NCBI RefSeq assembly: GCF_014196495.1
Contig: NZ_JACIDT010000002.1
Coordinates: forward strand, 427,012 to 491,011
Direction of reading: 5' to 3'
DNA length: 64,000 bases
Source: Sphingobium jiangsuense
Lineage (GTDB): Bacteria; Pseudomonadota; Alphaproteobacteria; Sphingomonadales; Sphingomonadaceae
The notes beneath the pieces are model-generated. The model was given only the letters and a program-made list of their open reading frames with translations. It did no database searches and was not told the DNA's origin. Below are positions 55,842 to 63,953 of the stretch, in pieces (position 1 is the first letter of the stretch; every line of letters starts with the position of its first letter). The translations under genes were made by a program, and so were the position numbers.

Positions 55842-57917
55842 ATGAACGCTGTGACCGAAACCGCAGCCGCCGCGCCTGTGTCGGGCGTTGAAATCTTCCT
55901 GCCGCTCGCCAAGCTCAAGAAGTCCCCGCGCAATGCTCGCAAGGTGCCGCATGGGGAAGCCGCAATCGAGGCGCTGGCCGCTTCGATCCAGCATAAGGGG
56001 CTGATCCAGAACCTTGTCGTCGAGCCCGAGATCAAGGAGGACGGGACGCCGACCGGCTATTATCTCGTCACCGCTGGCGAAGGCCGCAGACTGGCGATGC
56101 TGCTGCGGGCCAAGCGCAAGCAGATCAAGAAATCTGAGCCGGTGCGCTGCTGGCTGGATACGGCGAACGACCCGTCCGAGATCAGTCTGGACGAGAACGT
56201 GACCCGCACGCCGATGCACCCCGCCGACCAGTTTGAGCGGTTCCGCGAGCTTGCGGACGGCAAGGGCTGGGGCGCGCAGGAGATCGGGGCGCGGTTCGGC
56301 GTTTCGGCTTCTGTGGTGAAGCAGCGGCTTCGCTTGGGCGCTGTCAGCCCGAAACTGTTGCAGGTCTATCGCGAGGATGGCCTTACGCTGGACCAGCTTA
56401 TGGCCTTTGCGATCACCGAGGACCACGCCCGGCAGGAGCAGGTTTTCGAGGGTCTGCATCACAACCGCGAGCCGTGGATCATCCGGCGCGACATGACCGC
56501 GAGCAACGTCCCTGCGACCGACCGGCGCGCGGTGTTCGTCGGGGCCGACGCCTATGTCGAGGCGGGCGGCAACATCATCCGCGACCTGTTCAGCGAGGAC
56601 CGGGGCGGGTTCTTCGAGGATGCGGGCTTGCTCGATATGCTCGCCACCGAGAAGCTGCGCGAGATCGCGGGCAAGGTTCAGGCCGAGGGCTGGAAATGGG
56701 CCGAGGCACATATCGACTATCCCCACGCCCACGGGATGCGGCGCTTCTATCCGCAGGCCGTTACCTTGTCTGACGATGACGAGGCGCGGTTGGAGGCACT
56801 GTCCACCGAGCATGACGAGCTTGCCGAAGGCTATTCGTCCTATGACGAGATGCCCGAGGACGTGGCGGAGAAGCTGGAGGCGATTTCCGACGAGATCGAT
56901 GCCATTTCCGAGAAGCGCTTCGCCTACGACGCCAACGTGATCGCGCGTGGCGGCGCGTTCGTCGTGCTTCACCATGACGGGACGGTCAGGATCGAGCGCG
57001 GTTTCGTCCGCGCTGAGGACGAGGCGCTGGCCGACTCGCAGCCGGAGCCGGACGCTGACGCCGGCACGACCGACCCTCAGGCCGGGGAGGACGAGCAGGC
57101 CGAAGACGGCGATGAGGACGTGCAGGATTTCGAGGACGAGGAACCGGGCAAGCCAATTTCCGACAGCCTCACCCGCGACCTGTCCGCTCACCGGACGCTG
57201 GCGCTTCGCGTGGCGCTTGGCGAGCAGCCCGACATGGCTCTGATCGCGCTCACCCACACGCTGACCGCGCAACTGTTCTACAGCTATGCGGAGGCCGGTT
57301 GCCTTGAGGTTCGTCCGACTGTGACGCCGCTTGGCAGTCATGCGGATGGGATTGAGGACACGCCCTTGGCGGCGCGGGCGAGCGAGGCGCGCGAGGCGTG
57401 GGCCGAGCGGATGCCGCGTGACGTGGCGGACCTGTGGGGCTTCATCGTCAATCTGGACGACGAGAAGCGGCTGGCGCTGCTGGCGCATTGCGCGTCCCGC
57501 ACCGTCAACGCCCTGCGGTTGCCGTGGGATCGCAAGCCCCGGACGCTGCAAACGGCCGACAGACTGGCGACCGCGCTGGCGCTGGACGTGGCGAAGGACT
57601 GGACGCCCACGGTGGACAGTTACCTTGGCCGCGTCACCAAGGCGCGTATCGTGGAGGCGGTAACCGAAGGTGTTTCGGAGGACGCCGCCCGCCGTATCGC
57701 GGACATGAAGAAGCCGGACATGGCGCAAGCCGCCGAGCAGCTTCTGGCCGGGACCGGCTGGCTTCCCGCTGTGCTGCGGACTGCGCAGCCGGAGGCGGAG
57801 CAGACCGCGACTGTCGCGGTCGAGGACTCCGAGGCCGTGGAGCAGGCATCCAAGGCCGAAGCGGCCGAGTCGCCGGGCTTGGACGAGGAAGCCTCCTACG
57901 CCGTTGCCGCCGAATAG
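55842..57917 (+). CDS. Large ParB/Spo0J-domain protein of the mobile element
   Basis: A 691-aa protein with a ParB N-terminal nuclease-like domain (LKKSPRNARKVPHGEAAIEA, TAGEGRRLAMLLRAKR, DENVTRTPMHPADQFERFRE) and the central helix-turn-helix (WGAQEIGARFGVSASVVKQR) in the first 190 residues. A long C-terminal region follows with a coiled coil (about 320-360) and a very acidic stretch (about 405-445). Proteins of this size are typical of alphaproteobacterial plasmid and ICE backbones, and may act in segregation or regulation. No ParA is next to it. Confidence 0.88.
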   Translation: MNAVTETAAAAPVSGVEIFLPLAKLKKSPRNARKVPHGEAAIEALAASIQHKGLIQNLVVEPEIKEDGTPTGYYLVTAGEGRRLAMLLRAKRKQIKKSEPVRCWLDTANDPSEISLDENVTRTPMHPADQFERFRELADGKGWGAQEIGARFGVSASVVKQRLRLGAVSPKLLQVYREDGLTLDQLMAFAITEDHARQEQVFEGLHHNREPWIIRRDMTASNVPATDRRAVFVGADAYVEAGGNIIRDLFSEDRGGFFEDAGLLDMLATEKLREIAGKVQAEGWKWAEAHIDYPHAHGMRRFYPQAVTLSDDDEARLEALSTEHDELAEGYSSYDEMPEDVAEKLEAISDEIDAISEKRFAYDANVIARGGAFVVLHHDGTVRIERGFVRAEDEALADSQPEPDADAGTTDPQAGEDEQAEDGDEDVQDFEDEEPGKPISDSLTRDLSAHRTLALRVALGEQPDMALIALTHTLTAQLFYSYAEAGCLEVRPTVTPLGSHADGIEDTPLAARASEAREAWAERMPRDVADLWGFIVNLDDEKRLALLAHCASRTVNALRLPWDRKPRTLQTADRLATALALDVAKDWTPTVDSYLGRVTKARIVEAVTEGVSEDAARRIADMKKPDMAQAAEQLLAGTGWLPAVLRTAQPEAEQTATVAVEDSEAVEQASKAEAAESPGLDEEASYAVAAE

Positions 57918-57974
57918 CGGCATCGGACCGGGGCCGCGCGAGCGGTCCCGGCCTTCCGTCGAAGAGTGGTAATC

Positions 57975-58010
57975 GCGGACGCGCCCCGTGCCGGGACGCG
58001 TCCGCTTTTA
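57975..58010 (+). terminator. Terminator between the ParB gene and arsH
   Basis: A perfect 9-bp stem GCGGACGCG / CGCGTCCGC with a GC-rich inner loop is followed by TTTTA. It lies 57 nt after the ParB-domain gene and also faces the end of arsH. Confidence 0.8.
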
Positions 58011-58064
58011 TCACGCGAGCAGAAATCGTCGCTCGCCGGGCGCTGCCCGGCTCGCGGAACAGGT

Positions 58065-58814
58065 TTATCTTGATTGCGGCGCGATGGCGATCGCCGAGAG
58101 GTCGTTGGCCGGATCGACTGTCACGCCAGCCGACCTTCGCTCGGAATAGCGGTCGACAAGCTGTGCGGCGTGCGGGCGCAGCAGCACCGTGAACCGCACC
58201 AGCTCCTCCATCACATCCACGATCCGGTCGTAATAGCTGGATGGCCTCATGCGTCCGGCGTCGTCGAACTCCTTGCAGGCCATCGCCACGCTCGACTGGT
58301 TGGGGATGGTGAACATCCGCATCCAGCGGCCGAGGAGTCGCAGCGTGTTGACCGCGTTGAACGACTGCGAGCCGCCCGACACCTGCATGACGGCGAGCGT
58401 GCGCCCCTGGGTCGGGCGCATCCCCTTCATCTCCAGCGGGAGATGGTCGATCTGCGCCTTCATGATGCCGGTTATCTGCCCGTGCCGCTCCGGGCTGCAC
58501 CACACCATGCCTTCGGACCACAGGGCATGGTCACGCAGTTCGTGGACGGCGGGGTGATCGTCGCCCTTCACCTGGTCGGGTAGAGGCAGGTCGGAGGGGT
58601 CAAAAATCCGCGTCTCCGCACCGAAAAGTTGGAGCAGCCTTGCGGCTTCCTCGACCGCGAAGCGCGAGAAGGACCGTTCGCGCAGGGAACCGTAAAGCAA
58701 CAGGATACGCGGCGGATCGCCCCCGCCAAGGCCGAGCGCGGGCCGTTCACGGACATAGCGTAGATCAAGCGCGGGTAGATGCGTCGGGTCGGGCAGCGCG
58801 CGGAGACGGATCAA
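58065..58814 (-). CDS. arsH: Arsenical resistance protein ArsH (FMN-dependent NADPH oxidoreductase)
   Basis: A 249-aa flavodoxin-like enzyme; known ArsH proteins oxidise trivalent methylated or aromatic arsenicals. Seen are the FMN loop [40 protein letters not shown] and [20 protein letters not shown]. It is the last gene of the ars operon and overlaps the acr3 stop by four bases. Confidence 0.95.
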   Translation of the reverse strand: MIRLRALPDPTHLPALDLRYVRERPALGLGGGDPPRILLLYGSLRERSFSRFAVEEAARLLQLFGAETRIFDPSDLPLPDQVKGDDHPAVHELRDHALWSEGMVWCSPERHGQITGIMKAQIDHLPLEMKGMRPTQGRTLAVMQVSGGSQSFNAVNTLRLLGRWMRMFTIPNQSSVAMACKEFDDAGRMRPSSYYDRIVDVMEELVRFTVLLRPHAAQLVDRYSERRSAGVTVDPANDLSAIAIAPQSR

Positions 58815-59884
58815 ACGGTTGTTCCTTTCTCATACCAGCCTCGTGTCCGCTTCACGATGGCGACGACCGACAGCATTACCGGCACCTCGACCAGCACGCC
58901 GACCACCGTGGCGAGCGCCGCGCCGGAATTGAGACCGAAAAGGCTGATGGCGGCCGCAACGGCCAACTCGAAGAAATTGGATGCGCCGATAAGGGCGGCG
59001 GGCGCGGCCACGCACCACGCCACGCCGAACCGGCGGCTCAGCCAATAGGCCAGCCCCGCGTTGAAATAGACCTGGATCAGTATCGGCACGGCGATGAGCG
59101 CGATTACCAGCGGCTGCGCCACGATCGCCTCGCCCTGGAAGCCGAACAGCAGCACCAGCGTCGTCAGCAGGGCAACGAGGGACGCCGGGCCGAGCCGCGC
59201 CAGCAGCCGATCGAGCGCGGCCTGCCCACCCGAGGCCAGCACGCGCCGCCGCACCAGTTGCGCAACGATTACCGGCACGACGATGTAGAGGCCGACCGAG
59301 ATCAGCAGCGTGTCCCACGGCACCGTCACCGAGGCGACGCCGAGCAGCAGCCCGACCAGCGGCGCGAACAGGAACACCATGATGATGTCGTTGAGCGCGA
59401 CCTGGCTCAGCGTATAGGTCGGTTCGCCGTTGCAGAGGTTCGACCAGACGAACACCATCGCCGTGCAGGGCGCGGCGGCGAGCAGGATCAGCCCGGCGAT
59501 GTAGGACGGACCTTCGCCTGCCGGCAGCAGCGGAGCGAACAGCCAGCCGATGAAGATTGTGCCGAGCAGGGCCATCGAGAAGGGCTTGACCGCCCAGTTG
59601 ATGAATAGGGTGACGCCGACGCCCCGCAAGTGCTGGCGCACCGATCCCAGCGCGCCGAAGTCGATCTTGAGCAGCATCGGCACGATCATCAGCCAGATCA
59701 GCACCGCCACCACGAGATTGACGCGCGCCACCTCAGCCGTGGCGATGGCCCCGAACAGGTTGGGCAGCGCGTGGCCGAGCGCGATGCCCGCGACGATGCA
59801 CAACGCCACCCACAGGCTCAGATACCGCTCGAAAAAGGACAGGCCGGGACGCGGCAGCGCAGCGTCGGCGGAGACGGTCGCCAT
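58811..59884 (-). CDS. acr3: Arsenite efflux transporter of the ACR3 family
   Basis: A 357-aa inner-membrane protein with about ten helices. ACR3 marks are [40 protein letters not shown], the conserved Cys in [20 protein letters not shown] and the [14 protein letters not shown] segment. It exports arsenite using the proton gradient. It is the exit step for the arsenite formed by the two reductases encoded just upstream. Confidence 0.96.
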   Translation of the reverse strand: MATVSADAALPRPGLSFFERYLSLWVALCIVAGIALGHALPNLFGAIATAEVARVNLVVAVLIWLMIVPMLLKIDFGALGSVRQHLRGVGVTLFINWAVKPFSMALLGTIFIGWLFAPLLPAGEGPSYIAGLILLAAAPCTAMVFVWSNLCNGEPTYTLSQVALNDIIMVFLFAPLVGLLLGVASVTVPWDTLLISVGLYIVVPVIVAQLVRRRVLASGGQAALDRLLARLGPASLVALLTTLVLLFGFQGEAIVAQPLVIALIAVPILIQVYFNAGLAYWLSRRFGVAWCVAAPAALIGASNFFELAVAAAISLFGLNSGAALATVVGVLVEVPVMLSVVAIVKRTRGWYEKGTTV

Positions 59885-59886
59885 GC

Positions 59887-60318
59887 TCAGACTACTAACG
59901 CGCCGGTGGCATCGACGACTTGCTGCCCGTCTTCCTTAGCGAAGGCGCCCCGCTGCGGGGCGGGGAGCAGGTCCAGCACGGCCTCCGAGGGCCGGCACAG
60001 CTTTACGCCTAGCGGCGAGACAACCAGCGGGCGGTTGATGAGGATCGGATGCGCCATCATCGCGTCCAACAAAGCGTCGTCGGTCAGGCTTTCGTCGCCC
60101 AGTCCCAGTTCGGCATAGGGCGTGCCCTTCTCGCGAAGCAGCTCACGCGGCGTGATCCCGGCGCGCTCGATGAGTTGGACCAGCAGCGCGCGAGCCGGCG
60201 GCGTCTTGAGATATTCGATGACATGCGGCTCGATACCCGCGTTGCGGATCAGCCCCAGGACGTTGCGCGACGTGCCGCACTCAGGGTTGTGATAGATGAT
60301 GATGTCGATCGGCCTCAT
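59887..60318 (-). CDS. arsC: Arsenate reductase, glutaredoxin-linked type
   Basis: A 143-aa enzyme of the ArsC/Spx fold: IIIYHNPECGTSRNVLGLIR with the catalytic Cys near residue 14, IEYLKTPPARALLVQLIERA, and RPLVVSPLGVKLCRPSEAVL, which holds the conserved Arg pair. It reduces arsenate to arsenite with glutathione and glutaredoxin. It overlaps the second, unrelated reductase by ATGA and lies 2 nt from acr3. Confidence 0.95.
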   Translation of the reverse strand: MRPIDIIIYHNPECGTSRNVLGLIRNAGIEPHVIEYLKTPPARALLVQLIERAGITPRELLREKGTPYAELGLGDESLTDDALLDAMMAHPILINRPLVVSPLGVKLCRPSEAVLDLLPAPQRGAFAKEDGQQVVDATGALVV

Positions 60319-60845
60319 GCGGCGTCTCCGCGCCGCGCGGTCGAACCTTCGGCATGGCCGATCTCATGCAGCTTCGCGCCAAGCGCCTTCGCTTCGAGAG
60401 CCCCGATTGGTAGCGCGAGGAACAGCTTGATCCGGTTCTCCAGATAGCGCAGCGCCGTGACGAAGGCGCGCTCGCGCTCGATCTCGGTTCCTTCCACATG
60501 GCTAGGGTCTTCGATCCCCCAATGCGCGGTCATCGGATGGCCGGGCCAGATCGGGCAGGTTTCACCCGCCGCGTCGTCGCAGACGGTGAACACGAAATCC
60601 ATGTGCGGCGCGCCGGGCCGGGAGAACTCCTCCCAGCTTTTGGAGCGCAGTCCTTCGGTCGGATAGCCGATCCGCTCCAGCAGCCGCAGCGCCACAGGGT
60701 TGATCTGGCCCTTTGGAAAACTCCCGGCCGAGAAGCCGCGAAAGCGGCCTTCGCCCAGCTTGTTCATGGCGCTTTCGGCCAAGATCGAGCGCGCCGAATT
60801 GCCGGTGCAGAGGAACAGGACGTTGAACACGCGATCGGCGGGCAT
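60315..60845 (-). CDS. Arsenate reductase, low-molecular-weight phosphatase type
   Basis: A 176-aa member of the low-molecular-weight tyrosine phosphatase family used as an arsenate reductase. The P-loop FLCTGNSARS (near residue 12) has the C-x5-R signature, followed by SAGSFPKGQINPVALRLLER, MDFVFTVCDDAAGETCPIWP with the resolving Cys residues, and WGIEDPS. The ATG at 60845 is chosen 11 nt after arsR. It is unrelated to the other reductase in the operon, and normally relies on thioredoxin or a similar thiol donor. Confidence 0.93.
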   Translation of the reverse strand: MPADRVFNVLFLCTGNSARSILAESAMNKLGEGRFRGFSAGSFPKGQINPVALRLLERIGYPTEGLRSKSWEEFSRPGAPHMDFVFTVCDDAAGETCPIWPGHPMTAHWGIEDPSHVEGTEIERERAFVTALRYLENRIKLFLALPIGALEAKALGAKLHEIGHAEGSTARRGDAA

Positions 60846-60856
60846 GGCAGTCTCCG

Positions 60857-61189
60857 TCAGCAGCAGGGGACGAGTTCGGCGACGAGAGGCGCGCACAACT
60901 CCGGCTTTCCGGCGCAGCAGTCCTTCACCAGAAAGAGTGTGAGCGCCCGCAGCGTATCGAGGTCGGCACGGTAGATGATCGACCGGCTTTGCCGCTCCGA
61001 CTTCACCAACCCCGCGCGTGATAGGATGCCGAGATGTGCCGACATCGTGTTCTGCGGCACATCGAGCTGACGCGCGATCTCGCCGGCCGGCAAGCCATCC
61101 GGCTCATGCCGCACCAGCAGCCGGAACGTATCAAGGCGTGTCGCCTGCGCGAGAGCGCCGAGAACAGCGATAGTCGACTCGGTATCCAT
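60857..61189 (-). CDS. arsR: ArsR-family arsenite-responsive repressor
   Basis: A 110-aa winged-helix repressor: IAVLGALAQATRLDTFRLLV, LDVPQNTMSAHLGILSRAGL. Its Cys residues are all near the C-terminus (Cys91, Cys92, Cys99, Cys109, Cys110), unlike the E. coli type with Cys in the DNA helix. This resembles the Acidithiobacillus-type ArsR, whose arsenite site is C-terminal. It heads the operon and should repress it until As(III) binds. Confidence 0.94.
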   Translation of the reverse strand: MDTESTIAVLGALAQATRLDTFRLLVRHEPDGLPAGEIARQLDVPQNTMSAHLGILSRAGLVKSERQSRSIIYRADLDTLRALTLFLVKDCCAGKPELCAPLVAELVPCC

Positions 61190-61215
61190 ATATCCAGATT
61201 AGCAGATATGTAATT
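61190..61215 (-). promoter_or_regulatory. Probable arsR operator-promoter
   Basis: Directly upstream of the arsR ATG lies ATATC (61190-61194) and GATAT (61205-61209) as an inverted repeat with a 10-bp centre, inside an AT-rich patch that contrasts with its surroundings. This is the usual place for an ArsR operator. The remaining gap to 61260 shows nothing else. Confidence 0.45.
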
Positions 61216-61260
61216 TTAAGCTACTCCTCTCGCACATTCGCGCGATGTCAAAGCCTGAGT

Positions 61261-61590
61261 TCAAGCGGCGCGAGGGCCAAACAGAATAATTGCCGCGCCG
61301 GCGAGGCAGATAATGGCCCCGATGACATCCCATCGGTCCGGCCGCAGCCCCTCCACGGCCCAGAGCCAGCCCAAAGACGCCGCAATGTAGACGCCGCCAT
61401 AGGCGGCGTAGGTGCGCCCTGCCGCTTCGCTGTCCACCAACGTCAGTAACCAGGCAAACAGCGCCAGCGAGATCATGCCCGGCACGAGCCACAATGGCGT
61501 CTTGCCGAGGCGCAGCCACGCCCAGAAGGAGAAGCAGCCGGCGATCTCGGCTAAGGCCGCACCGACATAGGCGAAGGGCGTGATGGTCAT
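61261..61590 (-). CDS. YnfA-family small multidrug-resistance-like membrane protein
   Basis: A 109-aa protein with four helices in the YnfA/UPF0060 pattern: [60 protein letters not shown], and a last helix ending IILFGP. Its fold resembles small multidrug resistance exporters, but its substrate is unproven. It lies 7 nt after the MerR-type gene, so the regulator probably controls it. Confidence 0.9.
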   Translation of the reverse strand: MTITPFAYVGAALAEIAGCFSFWAWLRLGKTPLWLVPGMISLALFAWLLTLVDSEAAGRTYAAYGGVYIAASLGWLWAVEGLRPDRWDVIGAIICLAGAAIILFGPRAA

Positions 61591-61597
61591 AGGCTCC

Positions 61598-62008
61598 CTA
61601 TCCGTGGGGATGCGGCGCCGGTGCCAGCGTCTCGATGATACGGCAGTCCGCGACCGTGCCACCCTTGCAGGAGGTGATGAGCGCGGACAACTCTTGGCGC
61701 AATGCTGTCAGATCGGTGATCTTGCGCTCGACTTCAGTAAGATGATCGCGGGCGAGCGCATCAACCGTCGCGCAGTCCCGGCCGCGATCGTCCGACAGCG
61801 ACAGCAGCGCGCGCACCTGATCGAGCGGAAAGCCGAGATCGCGCGCGCGGCGGATGAACGAGAGCCGGCCAAGCTCCGGCTCGCCATAGGCGCGATAGTT
61901 GCCGCCCGTGCGTGGCGGATTCGGCAAAAGGCCGATCCGTTCGTAATAGCGGATCGTCTCAACCTTCGTGCCCGTCGCCTTGCCCAGTTCGCCGATAGTG
62001 AGCGCCAT
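61598..62008 (-). CDS. MerR-family heavy-metal regulator (Zn/Cd/Pb type)
   Basis: A 136-aa MerR regulator: [38 protein letters not shown], then a dimer helix. Cys79, Cys114 and Cys122 ([24 protein letters not shown]) give the three-Cys pattern of ZntR/CadR/PbrR relatives. A His-containing tail PHPHG ends it. It faces the CDF exporter gene across a MerR-type promoter, so it likely switches that exporter on when metal binds. Confidence 0.9.
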   Translation of the reverse strand: MALTIGELGKATGTKVETIRYYERIGLLPNPPRTGGNYRAYGEPELGRLSFIRRARDLGFPLDQVRALLSLSDDRGRDCATVDALARDHLTEVERKITDLTALRQELSALITSCKGGTVADCRIIETLAPAPHPHG

Positions 62009-62011
62009 GCC

Positions 62012-62042
62012 TTGACCCTATAGTTGCTACAGGGTGCATATA
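62012..62042 (+). promoter_or_regulatory. MerR-type promoter with 19-bp spacer and operator
   Basis: TTGACC (62012-62017) and CATATA (62037-62042) are 19 bp apart, the over-long spacing that MerR proteins correct by twisting DNA. Between them ACCCTATAG (62015-62023) and CTACAGGGT (62027-62035) form a near-perfect dyad like known CadR/PbrR/ZntR operators. Transcription should start near 62050, which rules out the ATG at 62034 as the exporter start. Confidence 0.85.
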
Positions 62043-62075
62043 GCCGGTCGCATCGAGCGAATCGAGGTGACGTAT

Positions 62076-62735
62076 ATGGCAGGCGGATGCTGCGGCGGTT
62101 GTGAGACACCCCCGGCGAAGGACGAGGCATGGCGGCGCGTGCTATGGATCGCGCTCGCCATCAACGCCGGCATGTTCGCGATCGAGATTGTCGCTGGCGT
62201 CGCCGCCCACTCGGCATCGCTCAAAGCCGACGCGCTCGACTTCCTCGGTGATGCCGCCAACTACGCGATCAGCCTCGGCGTCGCCGGCCTGGCGCTGCGC
62301 TGGCGTGCGCGGGCCGCGCTGCTGAAGGGGGCATCGCTGTTCCTGCTCGCGCTCTGGGTGCTTGGAAGCACGGTCTGGATGACGCTTGCCGGGGCTCTGC
62401 CGCAGGCCGAGACGATGGGCGTCATCGGCGTGCTCGCGCTGCTCGCCAATTTGACCTGCGCCGTCATGCTCTGGCGACATCGTGACGGAGACGCCAACCG
62501 CAGATCGGTGTGGATCTGCTCTCGCAACGACGCGATCGGCAACATTGCCGTGGTGGCGGCGGCGCTCGGCGTCTTTGGGACCGGCACGGCTTGGCCCGAC
62601 ATCATCGTTGCCGTGGTTCTCGCTGGCCTTGGCATTTCCGGGGGCTGGCAGATCGTTCGGCAGGCGTTGGCGGAGCTGCACACGGTCGCCACCGTCGCGC
62701 GGACGCGGACAACCGATGCGATTGAGAGCGTCTGA
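62076..62735 (+). CDS. Cation diffusion facilitator-family metal exporter
   Basis: A 219-aa membrane protein with six helices. The N-terminus MAGGCCGGCETPP is Cys-rich and may bind metal. The CDF zinc site appears as HSASLKADALDFLGDAANYA in helix 2 and SRNDAIGNIAVVAAA in helix 5. The usual long cytoplasmic C-terminal domain is missing, so this is a short CDF form. The ATG at 62076 follows a GAGGTGA binding site and lies downstream of the MerR-type promoter. Confidence 0.9.
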   Translation: MAGGCCGGCETPPAKDEAWRRVLWIALAINAGMFAIEIVAGVAAHSASLKADALDFLGDAANYAISLGVAGLALRWRARAALLKGASLFLLALWVLGSTVWMTLAGALPQAETMGVIGVLALLANLTCAVMLWRHRDGDANRRSVWICSRNDAIGNIAVVAAALGVFGTGTAWPDIIVAVVLAGLGISGGWQIVRQALAELHTVATVARTRTTDAIESV

Positions 62736-63051
62736 CGATCTAGGCGCTCATGGCCTCTGTGGATCATCACCGGGTTAGCTGTCATCGACAGTCCCCGCTT
62801 CGCCCACGACCAAGCGGCCTCCCGATTGGCTTGATCTAACCGGGGTCGGCTTCGCCTTGCTCGGCCTGGCGCAACGCCGCCGCGCAGCTTTTTTCCGCCG
62901 CCTTCGGCTTTGCATCGCGAAGCAAAAAAGCCGCGCGTCGCCATCCTCCGCTGCGCTCCGGCCGCAAGCGGTGCGCGTCCGATCATCCCCGCTTCACCGA
63001 TCGCCATCGAGGCCGCGGCGGTCGTGGCCCGAGAACGAAAGGAACTTCGAC
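62736..63051. other. Non-coding leader before the DUF736 gene
   Basis: These 316 nt show no credible gene. They contain a TTTTTT run near 62892 and a facing AAAAAA near 62935, with GC-rich arms (GCGCAGCTTTTTT / AAAAAAGCCGCGC) that could form a large hairpin, then the TCCGCTGCGCTCCG word also seen near 55487. AAAGGAAC just before 63052 serves as ribosome binding site. Confidence 0.5.
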
Positions 63052-63351
63052 ATGGCAACCATCGGCACCTTCACCCAGGCGGGCAACGGCTCCTTCACCG
63101 GAACCATCAAGACCTTGACCCTCAACGCCAAGGCGACCCTTCGGCCGATCGACAAGGAGAGCGACAAGGCGCCCGATTACCGCCTCGCAGTCGGAACCAT
63201 CGAATGCGGCGCGGGATGGAAGAAGACCAGCCGAGAAGGCCGCGACTACATCTCGGTCAAGCTGGACGATCCGACCTTCCCGGCACCGATCTACGCCACT
63301 CTGTCCGAGACCGACACCGCCGGCGAATACGCGCTCATCTGGTCTCGCTGA
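63052..63351 (+). CDS. DUF736 family protein
   Basis: A 99-aa protein starting [20 protein letters not shown] with the conserved [40 protein letters not shown] and a [13 protein letters not shown] end. This family is a frequent backbone gene of alphaproteobacterial plasmids and integrative elements; function is unknown. It has its own terminator immediately downstream. Confidence 0.92.
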   Translation: MATIGTFTQAGNGSFTGTIKTLTLNAKATLRPIDKESDKAPDYRLAVGTIECGAGWKKTSREGRDYISVKLDDPTFPAPIYATLSETDTAGEYALIWSR

Positions 63352-63359
63352 CCCCTAAC

Positions 63360-63390
63360 GGCGCCCCCGCTCCACCGGAGCGGGGGCGCC
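63360..63390 (+). terminator. Strong hairpin terminator after DUF736
   Basis: A perfect 14-bp stem GGCGCCCCCGCTCC / GGAGCGGGGGCGCC with a 3-nt loop is followed by TTGTC. It starts 9 nt after the DUF736 stop. The remaining 63391-63641 holds no gene that I can support; it is a GC-rich leader for the next gene. Confidence 0.8.
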
Positions 63391-63641
63391 TTGTCATGCT
63401 TCTTCTGGCTCCTGAGAGACGGACGGTCCAGAGGCCCGGCATCATCTGTGAGGTTCTTGGGGCGCTGCCCCGAGCGCCCTTCGGAGCGGCTTCCGCCCAG
63501 CTTCCTCCTCGCGCGAGCGCGTTCCGTGCAGCCGGTTCCCCGCGAAGCCGCCCACTCCGGTTGCACCCCCGGTCTCGCCGACGGGCAGGGTTTCAGCGCG
63601 GCGCTCCGCTGCGCGGAAACCCAAGCCCAAGGAGTTCAGCC

Positions 63642-63953
63642 ATGTATCATCAGCTTGCCACCCGGTTCGGCCGCAACGCCCACCAGATCAGCGGACGTGA
63701 GGCGCTCGATAACGAAGCGCTCTATCGCCACGTCCCGTCCATCTTCGCCCGCGAGGCGCACGACAGTCGTTCGGAGCGCTATGTTTATGTCCCGACCATC
63801 GACATCGTGGAGGGGCTGCGCCGGGAGGGATGGTTCCCGTTCTTTGCCGTCCAGTCGGTCCCGCGTGACGGCAGCCGCCACGGCCACGCCAAGCACATGC
63901 TTCATCTTATGTTTGCAGACGATGTCTCGTCTCAGGGTAAGCCGCTGTTTTAA
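63642..63953 (+). pseudogene. DUF932 family protein, truncated at its C-terminus
   Basis: The first 86 residues match the start of DUF932 proteins of mobile elements: MYHQLATRFGRNAHQISGRE, ALYRHVPSIFAREAHDSRSE, VPTIDIVEGLRREGWFPFFA, then HGHAKHML. Full members are over 250 residues. Here the match ends near 63899 and the frame closes after 18 unrelated codons (HLMFADDVSSQGKPLF). The break coincides with a sharp rise in AT content, so the gene has probably been cut by an insertion that continues past the window. Confidence 0.8.

Noticed and set aside
62034..62075. Earlier ATG at 62034 as start of the CDF exporter
   Set aside because: It lies upstream of the -10 box of the MerR-type promoter, so it would not be in the transcript.
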